A stretch of 45,244 nucleotides of DNA from Draconibacterium orientale. GTDB lineage: Bacteria > Bacteroidota > Bacteroidia > Bacteroidales > UBA12170. A model generated the notes under the pieces. The model saw only the letters and a program-made list of their open reading frames with translations, did not search any database and had not been told where the DNA came from. This document shows, piece by piece, positions 32,976 through 41,636 of this stretch. The translations under genes were made by a program, and so were the position numbers. The first letter of the stretch is position 1, and each line of letters starts with the position of its first letter. The stretch is taken from the NCBI GenBank assembly GCA_020718205.1, contig DYSN01000019.1, positions 1-45,244 of the forward strand, written 5' to 3'.

Positions 32976-35894
32976 TCATTTCGATTTATGTGTGGTAATG
33001 GAATTATAGATTTCCTGGTGTATTTCTGTTCGCACATTTAACTTACTCAACAGCAGATTACTGCTGTATGGATATACTCTGTTCGAAAGAAAGACAAATA
33101 TTAAATCCTCCGCAGGGTCGGCCCAGACATAGGTTCCGGTAAAACCACTATGTCCAAAACTTTTTGTGGAAGCACCCTGACAAACAGGACCATTCGGTGT
33201 GTAATTTTTAAGAGGCTTATCGAATCCAATTCCCCTGCGGTTTTTATTTCCATCAAACTGATATCTTGTAAATTCTTTAACGGTCTCAGCTTCAATATAT
33301 CTTCTTCCGCCATAAAACCCCTGTTGCAAATACATTTGAAAAAGGATGGCCAAATCTTCAGCTGTTGAAAACAATCCGGCATGTCCGGAAATACCGCCCA
33401 GCATAGCTGCCCCCTGATCGTGCACATCTCCGTGAACCAATTGTTTGCGAAATATTGTATCGTTTTCGGTGGGGACTATTTGGTTCAGATCGAAATAATT
33501 TCGTGGAAGAAAACAGGTATGATGCATGTTCAAAGGGGAATAAAACTGATTTTCCAAAGCTTTGTCGAATCGTTCATTCAAATGATTTTCAACAATCTGT
33601 GGAACCCAATAATATCCTAAATCGCTGTATTTATACTCTTTTTCTTTTCTCAATTCGCTTGAAGCAATGGAATTGTAAATCTTCTGGTGGTAACCATCCA
33701 CAATAAAAAGGCAGTCTGCCACTCTCACAGGATATAATTCGTTCATTTGCCGGCTGTAACAGGTGGTGTCGAGTTGGCCGGCATCATTTATGTTCTCCAG
33801 GTAAAATGGTATCCATGCTTTCAATTGTGCCTGATGGGTGTAAATATTTCTAAGCGTCAGCTTGTTTTTATCGGTATGCCTGAGGTAGGGTAAATAGCAA
33901 CCCACCGTGGAATCCATATGAATTTGTTTTTGGTCGGTCAGATGCATGAGCATGGGCACACTGGCAGCAACTTTGGTTAAACTCGCAATATCGTAGATGC
34001 TTTCGTCGCTAACTGCTATCAGCGAATCGTAGGTATGAAAGCCATAGGATTTTTGAAATATAATGCTACCGTGTCGCGCAACAACAATCTGACATCCGGG
34101 AAATGCTTTTTTTTTAATGGCGTCAATTACAATTTCGTCTATTTTCTCTTCCATTCCGGCACCATCAACGCCTTCAATTTCAGCTGCTCCAAACCGAATA
34201 ACCTGTCTGACGGGAGCCGTTAGACCAAACCCCGCTTTGAATTCCGGGGATACTGACAAAGGAAGTTTCCCCAAAAAAGGCAAGGCTCCAAATATCATTT
34301 CGGCCGATAATTTTTGGGTTATCATATTGTCCTGATGTGATAAAATAAAGGCTTCGTAGGTTGAAAAAGCAGGAAAAAACTTTGCAATAGCCAAAGGACT
34401 TCCCATAAAATTGACCACGCATTTCTGGGTTAAATTAACCTTGTCAATAAGCTGAATATGAGTGGTTTGAATACCAAAAGATTTTTGGGGGAAAATGCTT
34501 GTTTTACCCAGATTAAAAACAACCACTTCGTAAGACTTCAGAACCATGGAAATAGAATCGATATCGTGGGTATTTAATTTGCTGTTGATATAAAAATAAG
34601 AAGCTTCGGTATATTTTTTTGCATACCGGTCAAAGCTGTTTTTTTTAGTCCAGCCAAAATTCACGATGGCCAGTTTTTTTGCTTCAAATGATGGAAATGG
34701 CAATAGTCTATCGTTGGTTATCAGTGTAATAGCATTTTGAAAGAGTTTTTCTTTGAGCGCTTTGGCGTGGGAGCTGTTCAGGTCTGCGTTTAGGTTTTTG
34801 GCTTCCAATACTGGCTTTTTATTTAACCCCAGGTCGTATTTGTAGGAGAGGATTTTTTTACATTTGATTTCCAAAAGTTCATCCGATATTCTGCCACTTT
34901 CATGCGCTTTTACCAAGCCATTGATGGCGGCGGGAACATTTTCGGGTAAAAGCAGAATATCGTTTCCGGCAAGCATGGCACGAACTTCAATTTCTCCCGA
35001 AGGAAAGTACCTGGTAACACCCTGCATATCGAGGGCATCGGTAACAATTAATCCCCTAAATCCCATTTCTTTCTGAAGCAATCCGGTTATAATGGCAGGG
35101 GATAGGGTCGAAGCTAAGTTTTGTTCCTTCTCAAGGGCAGGAATATATAAATGCGCCACCATAACACCCATTAAGTTTTCGGAAATCAATTGCCTGAAAG
35201 GGACCAGTTCAACCGAATCGAGGCGCGCTTTGCTGTGCGAAATCACTGGCAAGGTTAAATGTGAGTCGCTGCCTGTATCGCCATGACCAGGGAAATGCTT
35301 TGCAGTGGCAATAATTCCAGCATCCTGCAGGCCATGCATATAAAGTGCTCCTTTACGGGCAACATTTTGGGGGTCATCGCCAAAGCTTCTGGAATTAATA
35401 ACCGGATTATTGGGGTTATTATTGATATCGACCACAGGGGCAAAATTCAGATGAATACCCATGCGCTTACATTCTTTTCCAATTTGCAGGCCCATTTCAT
35501 AAATCATGGAGTCGTGAACTATAGAGCCTAAAGTCATCTGGAAAGGGTAAATCATTGTACTATCCAAACGCATTCCGAGCCCCCATTCGCCATCAATTCC
35601 TACGAGCAGTGGAACTTTTGCATTCGATTGCCATTTCCGGGTCTGCTCAAGCTGTTGGTGAGGCCCGTTGGCGAAAAAACAAATGCCACCAATATTATAA
35701 TCTCTGATATAGGAATCAATTTCGGGGAAATAGGGTTTATTGGGATGATTTGTGCGTACCATGAGCAATTGTGCAAAGCGCTCTTTTAAGGTAAGTTGCT
35801 GATATACTGAATCAACCCAAGCTTTTTTAGCGGCGGATTGGGAGTGTGCAAACAAAGAAAAGAACAATAGAACTGCCGTTATGTAGTACTTCAT
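32976..35894 (-). CDS. GH3 beta-N-acetylhexosaminidase-like / serine hydrolase (beta-lactamase-type) fusion
   Basis: A secreted 972-residue protein (Met at 35894). A signal peptide is visible (MKYYITAVLLFFSLFAHSQ). Residues ~20-360 are a GH3 catalytic domain of NagZ type: KHFPGHGDTGSDSH carries the Asp210/His212 dyad and VTDALDM carries nucleophile Asp286. A middle part (~370-570) is like the GH3 C-terminal domain. Residues ~575-965 are a beta-lactamase/transpeptidase-like domain with SLTK (Ser638, Lys641) and YSD as the second motif. NagZ-type dyads usually act on N-acetylglucosaminides, so I infer a periplasmic peptidoglycan or muropeptide enzyme. A longer in-frame start at 35933 is excluded by the promoter box at 35911. 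Followed by the HMGL-like gene. Confidence 0.88.
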   Translation of the reverse strand: MKYYITAVLLFFSLFAHSQSAAKKAWVDSVYQQLTLKERFAQLLMVRTNHPNKPYFPEIDSYIRDYNIGGICFFANGPHQQLEQTRKWQSNAKVPLLVGIDGEWGLGMRLDSTMIYPFQMTLGSIVHDSMIYEMGLQIGKECKRMGIHLNFAPVVDINNNPNNPVINSRSFGDDPQNVARKGALYMHGLQDAGIIATAKHFPGHGDTGSDSHLTLPVISHSKARLDSVELVPFRQLISENLMGVMVAHLYIPALEKEQNLASTLSPAIITGLLQKEMGFRGLIVTDALDMQGVTRYFPSGEIEVRAMLAGNDILLLPENVPAAINGLVKAHESGRISDELLEIKCKKILSYKYDLGLNKKPVLEAKNLNADLNSSHAKALKEKLFQNAITLITNDRLLPFPSFEAKKLAIVNFGWTKKNSFDRYAKKYTEASYFYINSKLNTHDIDSISMVLKSYEVVVFNLGKTSIFPQKSFGIQTTHIQLIDKVNLTQKCVVNFMGSPLAIAKFFPAFSTYEAFILSHQDNMITQKLSAEMIFGALPFLGKLPLSVSPEFKAGFGLTAPVRQVIRFGAAEIEGVDGAGMEEKIDEIVIDAIKKKAFPGCQIVVARHGSIIFQKSYGFHTYDSLIAVSDESIYDIASLTKVAASVPMLMHLTDQKQIHMDSTVGCYLPYLRHTDKNKLTLRNIYTHQAQLKAWIPFYLENINDAGQLDTTCYSRQMNELYPVRVADCLFIVDGYHQKIYNSIASSELRKEKEYKYSDLGYYWVPQIVENHLNERFDKALENQFYSPLNMHHTCFLPRNYFDLNQIVPTENDTIFRKQLVHGDVHDQGAAMLGGISGHAGLFSTAEDLAILFQMYLQQGFYGGRRYIEAETVKEFTRYQFDGNKNRRGIGFDKPLKNYTPNGPVCQGASTKSFGHSGFTGTYVWADPAEDLIFVFLSNRVYPYSSNLLLSKLNVRTEIHQEIYNSITTHKSK

Positions 35895-35910
35895 AGAAAA
35901 TTGTTTGTGG

Positions 35911-35942
35911 CAAATATACAGCAGGTGGTTCAATATGCCAAA
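35911..35942 (-). promoter_or_regulatory. Promoter of the GH3-fusion gene
   Basis: Minus strand: -33 TTTG (35939-35942), 20-base spacer, -7 TATATTTG (35911-35918), 17 bases before the ATG at 35894. A near-ideal Bacteroidota promoter. Confidence 0.75.
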
Positions 35943-35968
35943 ATTGGCATTAAAATACTTCTGTAATA

Positions 35969-36829
35969 CTATTTAATGGGTTCAACATGAATGTTTATCA
36001 GTGGTTCGGAATAATGTGACGACAGCTGGGCTTCAATACCATCGCAGATCTCATGGGCATACAATACGGTCATTTCGCTTTGAACAAGGAGAGTGAAGTC
36101 GATGATTAAAGTGGGGCCACTTTTTCGGCTTCTTAAGTTTTTATACGAAACATTTTTTTCGTCAGTCCATTGCTCTACCAACGATTCCAAAGCTAAATAT
36201 TCGTCATCGCTCACTTGCTCGTCGAGCAGGGGACTAAAAGCGGTACTCACCAAATCGAATGATTCTTTCATAATAAACAGTGCCACGATGATGGCAAAAA
36301 CAGGATCGAAAAAATGCCACCCGGTTATCCATATAAATATCATTCCCAAGCCCACACCCAACGAAGAGTAAACATCGGTTTTTAAATGAAGACCATCGGC
36401 TTCCAAAGCTATGGAGTCGGTTTCCTTGGCAACCTTGTAAATACGCTTGCTTACAAAATAATTCACCACAGTAGAAACCAGCATTACACTGCCGGCCAGC
36501 AAAAACATTTTAATTTCAGTGGGATGAATGAGCTTATGGACAGCTTCGTAAATAATCCAGAATGCTGCAATAAATATGAGTAATCCTTCCACCACGCCAC
36601 TAATATTCTCAAACTTTCCATGACCATACGGATGCTTCTTATCAGGTGCGCGTGATGATATCTTTACAGCAAAAAGTGCTATGGCTGAAGCTATTAGATC
36701 AATGCCGGAATGGATGGCCTCCGATAGAATACTCACCGATCCCGACATTAAACCCGCAATAAGTTTAATAATAATTAGAAAAGTATTTGAAAAAACACTT
36801 AATCTGGCCGTTTTAATTTTTAAATCCAT
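35969..36829 (-). CDS. Cation diffusion facilitator transporter
   Basis: Proton-coupled efflux of divalent metal ions across the inner membrane. 286 residues with six hydrophobic segments between ~10 and 195, then a cytoplasmic C-terminal domain (~205-286). Transport-site pairs His40/Asp44 (EAIHSGIDLIAS) and His148/Asp152 (DGLHLKTDVYSS) are visible, as is the signature HPYGHGKFENISG. A His at the first position is common in Zn-selective members, but I would not assign the metal. Single gene, divergent from the HNH gene. Confidence 0.9.
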   Translation of the reverse strand: MDLKIKTARLSVFSNTFLIIIKLIAGLMSGSVSILSEAIHSGIDLIASAIALFAVKISSRAPDKKHPYGHGKFENISGVVEGLLIFIAAFWIIYEAVHKLIHPTEIKMFLLAGSVMLVSTVVNYFVSKRIYKVAKETDSIALEADGLHLKTDVYSSLGVGLGMIFIWITGWHFFDPVFAIIVALFIMKESFDLVSTAFSPLLDEQVSDDEYLALESLVEQWTDEKNVSYKNLRSRKSGPTLIIDFTLLVQSEMTVLYAHEICDGIEAQLSSHYSEPLINIHVEPIK

Positions 36830-36859
36830 TTTGATTTAATAAAAAGTTATCTATATTTG
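36830..36859 (+). promoter_or_regulatory. Promoter of the NUMOD4-HNH gene
   Basis: -33 TTTG (36830-36833), 18-base spacer, -7 TATATTTG (36852-36859). Transcription would start ~93 bases before the ATG. The leader holds a weak stem (CTCTT 36875-36879 with AAGAG 36889-36893) and a 10-bp palindrome GTATATATAC (36895-36904), possible regulatory sites. Confidence 0.75.
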
Positions 36860-36958
36860 TTCCGTTGAAGTGTTCTCTTAGTTACATCAAGAGGGTATAT
36901 ATACTATATTAATCGGGCACTCACATCGTAGACAAATGTATAACAAAAATTAATTATT

Positions 36959-37546
36959 ATGGCTGAGGAAATTTTAGAAAAAGAACCTGAAGTATGGGTA
37001 AGACTTAACTTCGAAGGTTTGAAAGCTGACGAAATTTATGAAATTTCAAATTATGGCAGATTGCGCCACTGGTATCCCAAACTCGACGATTTCAAAATAA
37101 TGAAACAGTCTTCCGTTCGGGGATATAAATATTTCATGTGGTTTAAATCGGCCGATGGATGGGATAATAAGATTAAAAAAATCGTTCATAGGTTGGTAGC
37201 AGAAGTATTTATCGGCTCACCAGTTGATGATCAGGAATTTATTATCCACCTCGATCACGATAAAGGAAATAACTATTATAAGAATTTGAAATGGGTTTCG
37301 AGAATAGATATGACCGAACACAACATGTCGAATCCAAGAATTATGGCTTCTCATGCTGCTCGTAAAGGCCGCATCAACAATTCCAAACTTACCGAAGCCG
37401 ACGTTTTGCGTTTGAAAATGAAAATAAAACGCGGTAACGTGCGACTGTATCAGATTGCCAAGGAATTTGGAATAACACACACTCAGTTAAACAGAATCAG
37501 AAAAGGTCAAAACTGGGCACATGTTAAACTGGAAGACGAGGAATAG
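36959..37546 (+). CDS. NUMOD4 - HNH - helix-turn-helix protein
   Basis: A 195-residue protein with the architecture of phage/intron HNH homing nucleases. NUMOD4 (~11-50) is seen as VWVRLNFEGLKADEIYEISNYGRLRH. HNH_3 (~73-113) includes VHRLVAEVFIG (His77) and FIIHLDHDKGNN (His97, Asn104), ending NLKWVS. The last ~50 residues (LTEADVLRLKMKI, then YQIAKEFGITHTQLNRIRKGQNW) are a helix-turn-helix. The family's Asn before the central His is Ile96 and the following Gly is His100, so cleavage activity is uncertain. It is a free-standing gene with its own good promoter, not inside an intron or phage, which suggests domestication, perhaps as a DNA-binding regulator. Its 3' end overlaps the next gene by 26 bases. 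Confidence 0.8.
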   Translation: MAEEILEKEPEVWVRLNFEGLKADEIYEISNYGRLRHWYPKLDDFKIMKQSSVRGYKYFMWFKSADGWDNKIKKIVHRLVAEVFIGSPVDDQEFIIHLDHDKGNNYYKNLKWVSRIDMTEHNMSNPRIMASHAARKGRINNSKLTEADVLRLKMKIKRGNVRLYQIAKEFGITHTQLNRIRKGQNWAHVKLEDEE

Positions 37547-39176
37547 ATATTTTCCCTTGCTGATTAATTCAGGCCTTTTTATCGGAGGCCTGTTTTTTTT
37601 TATGGCTTGTCAGCATCGCAGTCAAGAGCCCGAAAAGTCTGTGTTTAGCTATAACGAAGCCAATGGCATAGGTACTCTCGATCCCGCCTATACCAAAGAC
37701 CTCGCCACAATTAATGCCTGCGAACAACTGTATAATGGTCTGGTGCAACTCGACGAAAATATGAATATTGTTCCCGCCATTGCCCATAATTGGAGTATTT
37801 CCGAAGATTTCCTAACCTATACTTTCGATTTGCGTGGCGATGTGTATTTTCATAAAAATGTTTGCTTTGGCTCCATGGAAACCAGAGCAGTTAAAGCTCA
37901 GGACTTTGTTTATTCCTTTCGCCGTATTTTAGCCCCCAAAATAGCTTCTCCGGGGCTTTGGATTTTCGATAAAGTAGATACAACCTGGAACGATTCGGGC
38001 TTTTTTGCGCCTAACGATTCGGTTTTTCAAATCAAACTCAAAACTCCCTATTCGCCATTTCTTTCTATTCTAACCATGAAATACTGTAGTGTGATTCCGG
38101 TTGCAGCGGTAGAATACTATGGAACCGATTTCAGAAAGAATCCGGTGGGCACTGGGCCATTTATGTTTAAATTTTGGGAAGAAGGCTTAAAGCTTGTTTA
38201 TTTAAAAAACCCGGACTATTTCGAAAAACCATATCCATTTCTCGATGCAGTGAATATATTTTTTCTGATTGACCGCCAATCGGAGTTTCTGCTGTTTCTT
38301 CAAAATAAAATTGATTTTGTAAGCGGCATTTCACCTGCCTTAAAAGATGAACTACTTACCGAAGATGGTCAATTGGCTGAGAAATACAGAGGGCGGTTTC
38401 ATTTGCAGAAAACACCTTATTTAAATACCGAATATATTGGAATTCTTGCAGATACAAATTCGCCACTGGTAAAAAACAGCCCACTGAAAAATTTAGCCTT
38501 CCGGCAGGCACTTAATTATTCCATCGACCGACGCAAAATGACACGCTATCTATTGAAAAATATTGGTCAGCCTGCCGAATTTGGAATGGTGCCCACAGGT
38601 CTTTGGCCCGATAAGTATTCACGCCCCGAAGGGTATGCTTACAATCCGAAAAAAGCTGAAGAATTGTTCGCTCAGGCTAAAAAAGAGTTAAATGTTAGTA
38701 AATTTTCTGTTATCAGTATTGCGGCAACCAATAAATCCATCGACATTGTAAAGTTTGTTCAACATGAGTGGAGCAGATTTGGTATTGAAACGGAAATAGC
38801 TCTGAATCAATGGGCTGCGTTGCGCGAAATGGTCGCAAACAACAAGGTAAACCTCTTCAGAGCATCCTGGGTTGCAGATTATCCCGATGCCGAAAACTAC
38901 TTTATTCTCTTCGGAAGTGATTTTTTTTCACCCAATGGCCCAAATTATACGCATTTTAATTCAGATGCCTATGATTCTCTTTTAAAAAATATTAACTTTG
39001 CATATTCAATTGAAAGTAAATTCGCCGCTTACAGAATGATGGACAGTATTATTATAGCAAACGCATCAGTAATACCTCTTTATTATGATGATGTTGTTCG
39101 TTTTTCGCAAATTGATATTCAGGGATTCACACCGAATCCGATGAATATTTTTAGTTTGAAGAAGGTGAAGAAATAA
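37521..39176 (+). CDS. Oligopeptide-type ABC transporter substrate-binding lipoprotein (SBP_bac_5)
   Basis: A 551-residue periplasmic solute-binding protein of the OppA/DppA class. The signal peptide has a basic n-region (KTRNR), a hydrophobic core and a lipobox ending in Cys30 (FFFMACQ). Family marks are GTLDPAYTKDLATINACEQLYNGL (first 20 shown by GTLDPAY and QLYNGL), FDLRGDVYFHKNV, ATRAVKAQDFVYSFRRI-like spacing, NPVGTGPFMF and FRQALNYSIDRRKM. The ligand is probably peptides, by family. No permease or ATPase gene is next to it. The ATG lies inside the HNH gene (26-base overlap); a later TTG would leave no basic n-region, so I keep 37521. Translational coupling to the HNH gene is likely. Confidence 0.88.
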   Translation: MLNWKTRNRYFPLLINSGLFIGGLFFFMACQHRSQEPEKSVFSYNEANGIGTLDPAYTKDLATINACEQLYNGLVQLDENMNIVPAIAHNWSISEDFLTYTFDLRGDVYFHKNVCFGSMETRAVKAQDFVYSFRRILAPKIASPGLWIFDKVDTTWNDSGFFAPNDSVFQIKLKTPYSPFLSILTMKYCSVIPVAAVEYYGTDFRKNPVGTGPFMFKFWEEGLKLVYLKNPDYFEKPYPFLDAVNIFFLIDRQSEFLLFLQNKIDFVSGISPALKDELLTEDGQLAEKYRGRFHLQKTPYLNTEYIGILADTNSPLVKNSPLKNLAFRQALNYSIDRRKMTRYLLKNIGQPAEFGMVPTGLWPDKYSRPEGYAYNPKKAEELFAQAKKELNVSKFSVISIAATNKSIDIVKFVQHEWSRFGIETEIALNQWAALREMVANNKVNLFRASWVADYPDAENYFILFGSDFFSPNGPNYTHFNSDAYDSLLKNINFAYSIESKFAAYRMMDSIIIANASVIPLYYDDVVRFSQIDIQGFTPNPMNIFSLKKVKK

Positions 39177-39261
39177 AAAAAATTGTAACAATATTGAAAT
39201 AATCCCGTTAAAGAGAATTCGATATATTACTTTATTTATGTGTGTTATTAAGTTTTAAGTT

Positions 39262-39981
39262 GTGAAAAAATTATTATTCTACTTAGTTTTTGTTCCATTT
39301 CTCCTTTTTGTTAACTCGAAAGGATATTCCCAACACATGGATTGGGGAGGCCCCTGGGCTGTTGGAGTTGGATTGGGTCCAACCGCCTACATAGGTGACC
39401 TGAATGAACATAACGATAACCGATTTATCATCATTCCCCAATCTTTAAGTTTTGTTGGTAATGGTTGGTTTTCCAAAGGTTTTGGCCCTATAACTCTTGT
39501 CCTTCAGATGAATCTGGGTCGGCTCGAGAGCCGCGATTATATCAAAGACCAGAGATTCAGAGCAAGTTTCTACGATTATGGAGGCCGCGTTCGTTTGAAT
39601 ATGAACCAGTTATTGCGCGGTAAAAAATACAGAGTCGATAAATGGCATTTCTATATTCAGGGGGGATTGGGCTTAATGCGCTATAGCTCTTATCTTACTG
39701 ATATAAACAACGATACCTTATTGAGTCAAACCGGATATGCTGCCATTGGAAAAGCCATGAGTTATGTTTTAGGGGCTGGTATTCAGTATTACATGACCGA
39801 CGATGCTAGCTTACATATTGGTGTTGATTATCATTTTCTAAATTCAGACGATGTAGATGCTAAGATTATTGGCGAATCGAATGATCACTACTTATTTATG
39901 AATATTGGCTTCAGTTATGCCTTTGGTAGTTTTGGTGGCGGAGGCGGCAGAAAGCACTCCTTGTTGTGGGGAAAATTCTAA
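39262..39981 (+). CDS. Outer-membrane beta-barrel protein, DUF6089-like
   Basis: A 239-residue exported protein with a signal peptide (MKKLLFYLVFVPFLLFVNS, cleavage after YSQ). The mature part has alternating strands rich in Gly/Tyr. It opens VGVGLGPTAYIGDLNEH, as in the Bacteroidota 'DUF6089' barrels, and ends in a strand YLFMNIGFSYAFG, followed by a Gly-rich basic tail. The function is structural or unknown. The start is a GTG at 39262; no in-frame ATG precedes it. The preceding 85 bases hold no clear promoter, so it may be read through from the SBP gene. Ends at a strong terminator. Confidence 0.75.
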   Translation: MKKLLFYLVFVPFLLFVNSKGYSQHMDWGGPWAVGVGLGPTAYIGDLNEHNDNRFIIIPQSLSFVGNGWFSKGFGPITLVLQMNLGRLESRDYIKDQRFRASFYDYGGRVRLNMNQLLRGKKYRVDKWHFYIQGGLGLMRYSSYLTDINNDTLLSQTGYAAIGKAMSYVLGAGIQYYMTDDASLHIGVDYHFLNSDDVDAKIIGESNDHYLFMNIGFSYAFGSFGGGGGRKHSLLWGKF

Positions 39982-39994
39982 AAATATAAAAACT

Positions 39995-40028
39995 AAAAAA
40001 AAAGGCTTCAATTGAAGCCTTTTTTTTT
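39995..40028. terminator. Bidirectional terminator
   Basis: Nine A's, then the perfect palindrome GGCTTCAATTGAAGCC (40004-40019), then nine T's. It serves the DUF6089-like gene from the left and DUF2147 from the right; the last T's are part of the DUF2147 stop codon. Confidence 0.9.
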
Positions 40029-40476
40029 ATTTCGCCTTGGTCCAATAGGTAGTTTTACCAATCCATTTTACCCCAATATATCCTTTTATTATTAATACAT
40101 CGGGTCTGTCGAACTCCATATAACAACTGTAGGTCTTTCCACTTTTGGGGTCATAAATTTCACCATCTTCCCATTCATCATCGCCATCGAAAACAAAATT
40201 TGTCAACAATACCAATCCTTCTAATGCTCTGGTTTTTAATTTGGCATCGGGATTTTCTTTGTCTAATTTGGGTTTACCATTAACATCGAGCGGGGTCTTG
40301 AGCCAAACAAGCTTTCCAAAATATTTATCACCCTGTTTGTAAATCTCTACTTTGCCATCTTTCTCTTCGTTAAACCACTGACCAAGAATTTTATCTGCGG
40401 CTTTTTGTGCAAACAGCGATTGCGCCATAAAGGCAATCACCAAAATTAAAATAGGTTTCATACTTACTTTTTTCAT
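40027..40476 (-). CDS. DUF2147 family exported protein
   Basis: About 149 residues from the ATG at 40476: a signal peptide (MKKVSMKPILILVIAFMAQ, cleavage near LFAQ) and a small lipocalin-like DUF2147 domain. The domain signature includes ILGQWFNEEKDGKVEIYKQG, then YFGKLVWLKTP, ARALEGLVLL-like TRALEGLVLLTNF, and a C-terminal GYIGVKWIGKTTYWTK. No enzymatic function is known for the family. The longer in-frame start at 40530 lies in the -33 region of a good promoter, so 40476 is preferred. Monocistronic. Confidence 0.85.
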   Translation of the reverse strand: MKKVSMKPILILVIAFMAQSLFAQKAADKILGQWFNEEKDGKVEIYKQGDKYFGKLVWLKTPLDVNGKPKLDKENPDAKLKTRALEGLVLLTNFVFDGDDEWEDGEIYDPKSGKTYSCYMEFDRPDVLIIKGYIGVKWIGKTTYWTKAK

Positions 40477-40500
40477 AATATTTGTTTTTGTTAGGTTGTC

Positions 40501-40531
40501 GAAATTTATTAATTGAGTTTTGTTAAGCAAA
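40501..40531 (-). promoter_or_regulatory. Promoter of the DUF2147 gene
   Basis: Minus strand: -33 TTTG (40528-40531), 19-base spacer, -7 TAAATTTC (40501-40508; one mismatch to TAnnTTTG), 24 bases before the ATG at 40476. Confidence 0.65.
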
Positions 40532-40539
40532 TATAGAAT

Positions 40540-41481
40540 TTATTCGTTGGGTTTTATGAGTTCAAGACCCGGTACACTGCGCTTTTTTTCTTTTTGTTTT
40601 CTATTGCGTGCATCCACATCTTCTTTAAATTTCCATTTCCCTTTTTCGAACATAAAGGCATTGATTTTATGACCCGATGGAACCATAAAATCTTTATAAT
40701 CCGCAAGGTCAGGATACATGGGTATCAATTCGTCAAAAACAATCAAACTGCCTTTAAAATCTTGAATATCATATCTTTTCTTTCTAGAATTCCAGGTTTT
40801 CTCCGAGTACTCATAAACGCCATAATCCAGTAAAAACCGGCTTTGAAAATGATAGGAAAAGACAATTCTCCCCAGTTGATTCCCCTGATAATTAAAGATA
40901 CCTGCCTTGCTGAAACCTGGCTCACCGTTTCGGTTTAATATCATCACATCTAAGAATTTATGGGCGGTTTCGCCACTATTGGCTATCCAGCCAAAAAGGG
41001 TGTAAATGGTTTTATTGTTATGCTCGTTTTCAATAATTTTATAATAAACCCCTGCCGGCCAGTTATTTTGAGTAAAAGTTTCTTTTTTAATGGAAGTATT
41101 TTCCAATGGTGCAGGCACCAAATCCATCACTACAAAAGTCTTCTTCGATTCATTATAGCTTTTCAGAAACCCATAATACTCCCATTGATCCTGAAACTGA
41201 AGTGCCCAGGTGATAATTTGCACTTTTTTATCGTCGCTGATTACTTCCTTTAACAAGGTGGTAGAATCCAATGACTCAATCATTGGGCTCTTTTGAAGAA
41301 GTTTTTGCACCTCGTCTAACATTTTCTCGTTGAGAACCAGCTTATTTTCATCGGTAAACTCGCTCAGGATATCTTTAGATAATATTTGCAAAGGACTCAT
41401 GTCCTGAGCAGTTATCTTGTTATAAAACAATAAATTAACCAGAATTAATGAAGCAAAAATTACTGTTGAAATCTTATTCAT
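40540..41481 (-). CDS. Secreted protein of unknown function
   Basis: 313 residues with a signal peptide (MNKISTVIFASLILVNLLF, cleavage near ITAQ). I do not recognise the family. The mature part begins with a helical region (~27-75), followed by a mixed beta-rich body with many aromatic residues (TWALQFQDQWEYYGFLKSY, IYTLFGWIANSGETAHKFLD, GIFNYQGNQLGRIVFSYHF), and ends in a very basic tail (DARNRKQKEKKRSV). There are no cysteines in the mature part that suggest a cofactor. Similar exported proteins are widespread in Bacteroidales as I recall. Single gene with its own -7 box; transcribed toward DUF2147. Confidence 0.75.
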   Translation of the reverse strand: MNKISTVIFASLILVNLLFYNKITAQDMSPLQILSKDILSEFTDENKLVLNEKMLDEVQKLLQKSPMIESLDSTTLLKEVISDDKKVQIITWALQFQDQWEYYGFLKSYNESKKTFVVMDLVPAPLENTSIKKETFTQNNWPAGVYYKIIENEHNNKTIYTLFGWIANSGETAHKFLDVMILNRNGEPGFSKAGIFNYQGNQLGRIVFSYHFQSRFLLDYGVYEYSEKTWNSRKKRYDIQDFKGSLIVFDELIPMYPDLADYKDFMVPSGHKINAFMFEKGKWKFKEDVDARNRKQKEKKRSVPGLELIKPNE

Positions 41482-41497
41482 GAAGACCTATTTGCAG

Positions 41498-41505
41498 CAA
41501 ATATA
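41498..41505 (-). promoter_or_regulatory. -7 box of the secreted-protein gene
   Basis: TATATTTG on the minus strand, perfect TAnnTTTG, 17 bases before the ATG at 41481. The -33 element is not clear. Confidence 0.55.
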
Positions 41506-41585
41506 GCAGATTTACCAACCCTTAAACGAGTTTTAACGGGTTTTATGATAGCTCCGATTATTTTTTAATTTTGACTATTCTAATT

Positions 41586-41593
41586 CATATTTG
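41586..41593 (+). promoter_or_regulatory. Possible -7 box of the sortilin-like gene
   Basis: CATATTTG (one mismatch to TAnnTTTG), 44 bases before the ATG at 41637. It lies inside the in-frame upstream extension (TTG at 41571), arguing against that longer start. Confidence 0.4.
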
Positions 41594-41636
41594 CAAAGCC
41601 CGAACAGAATTCTTTATTCATTTAAAAACATCAATC

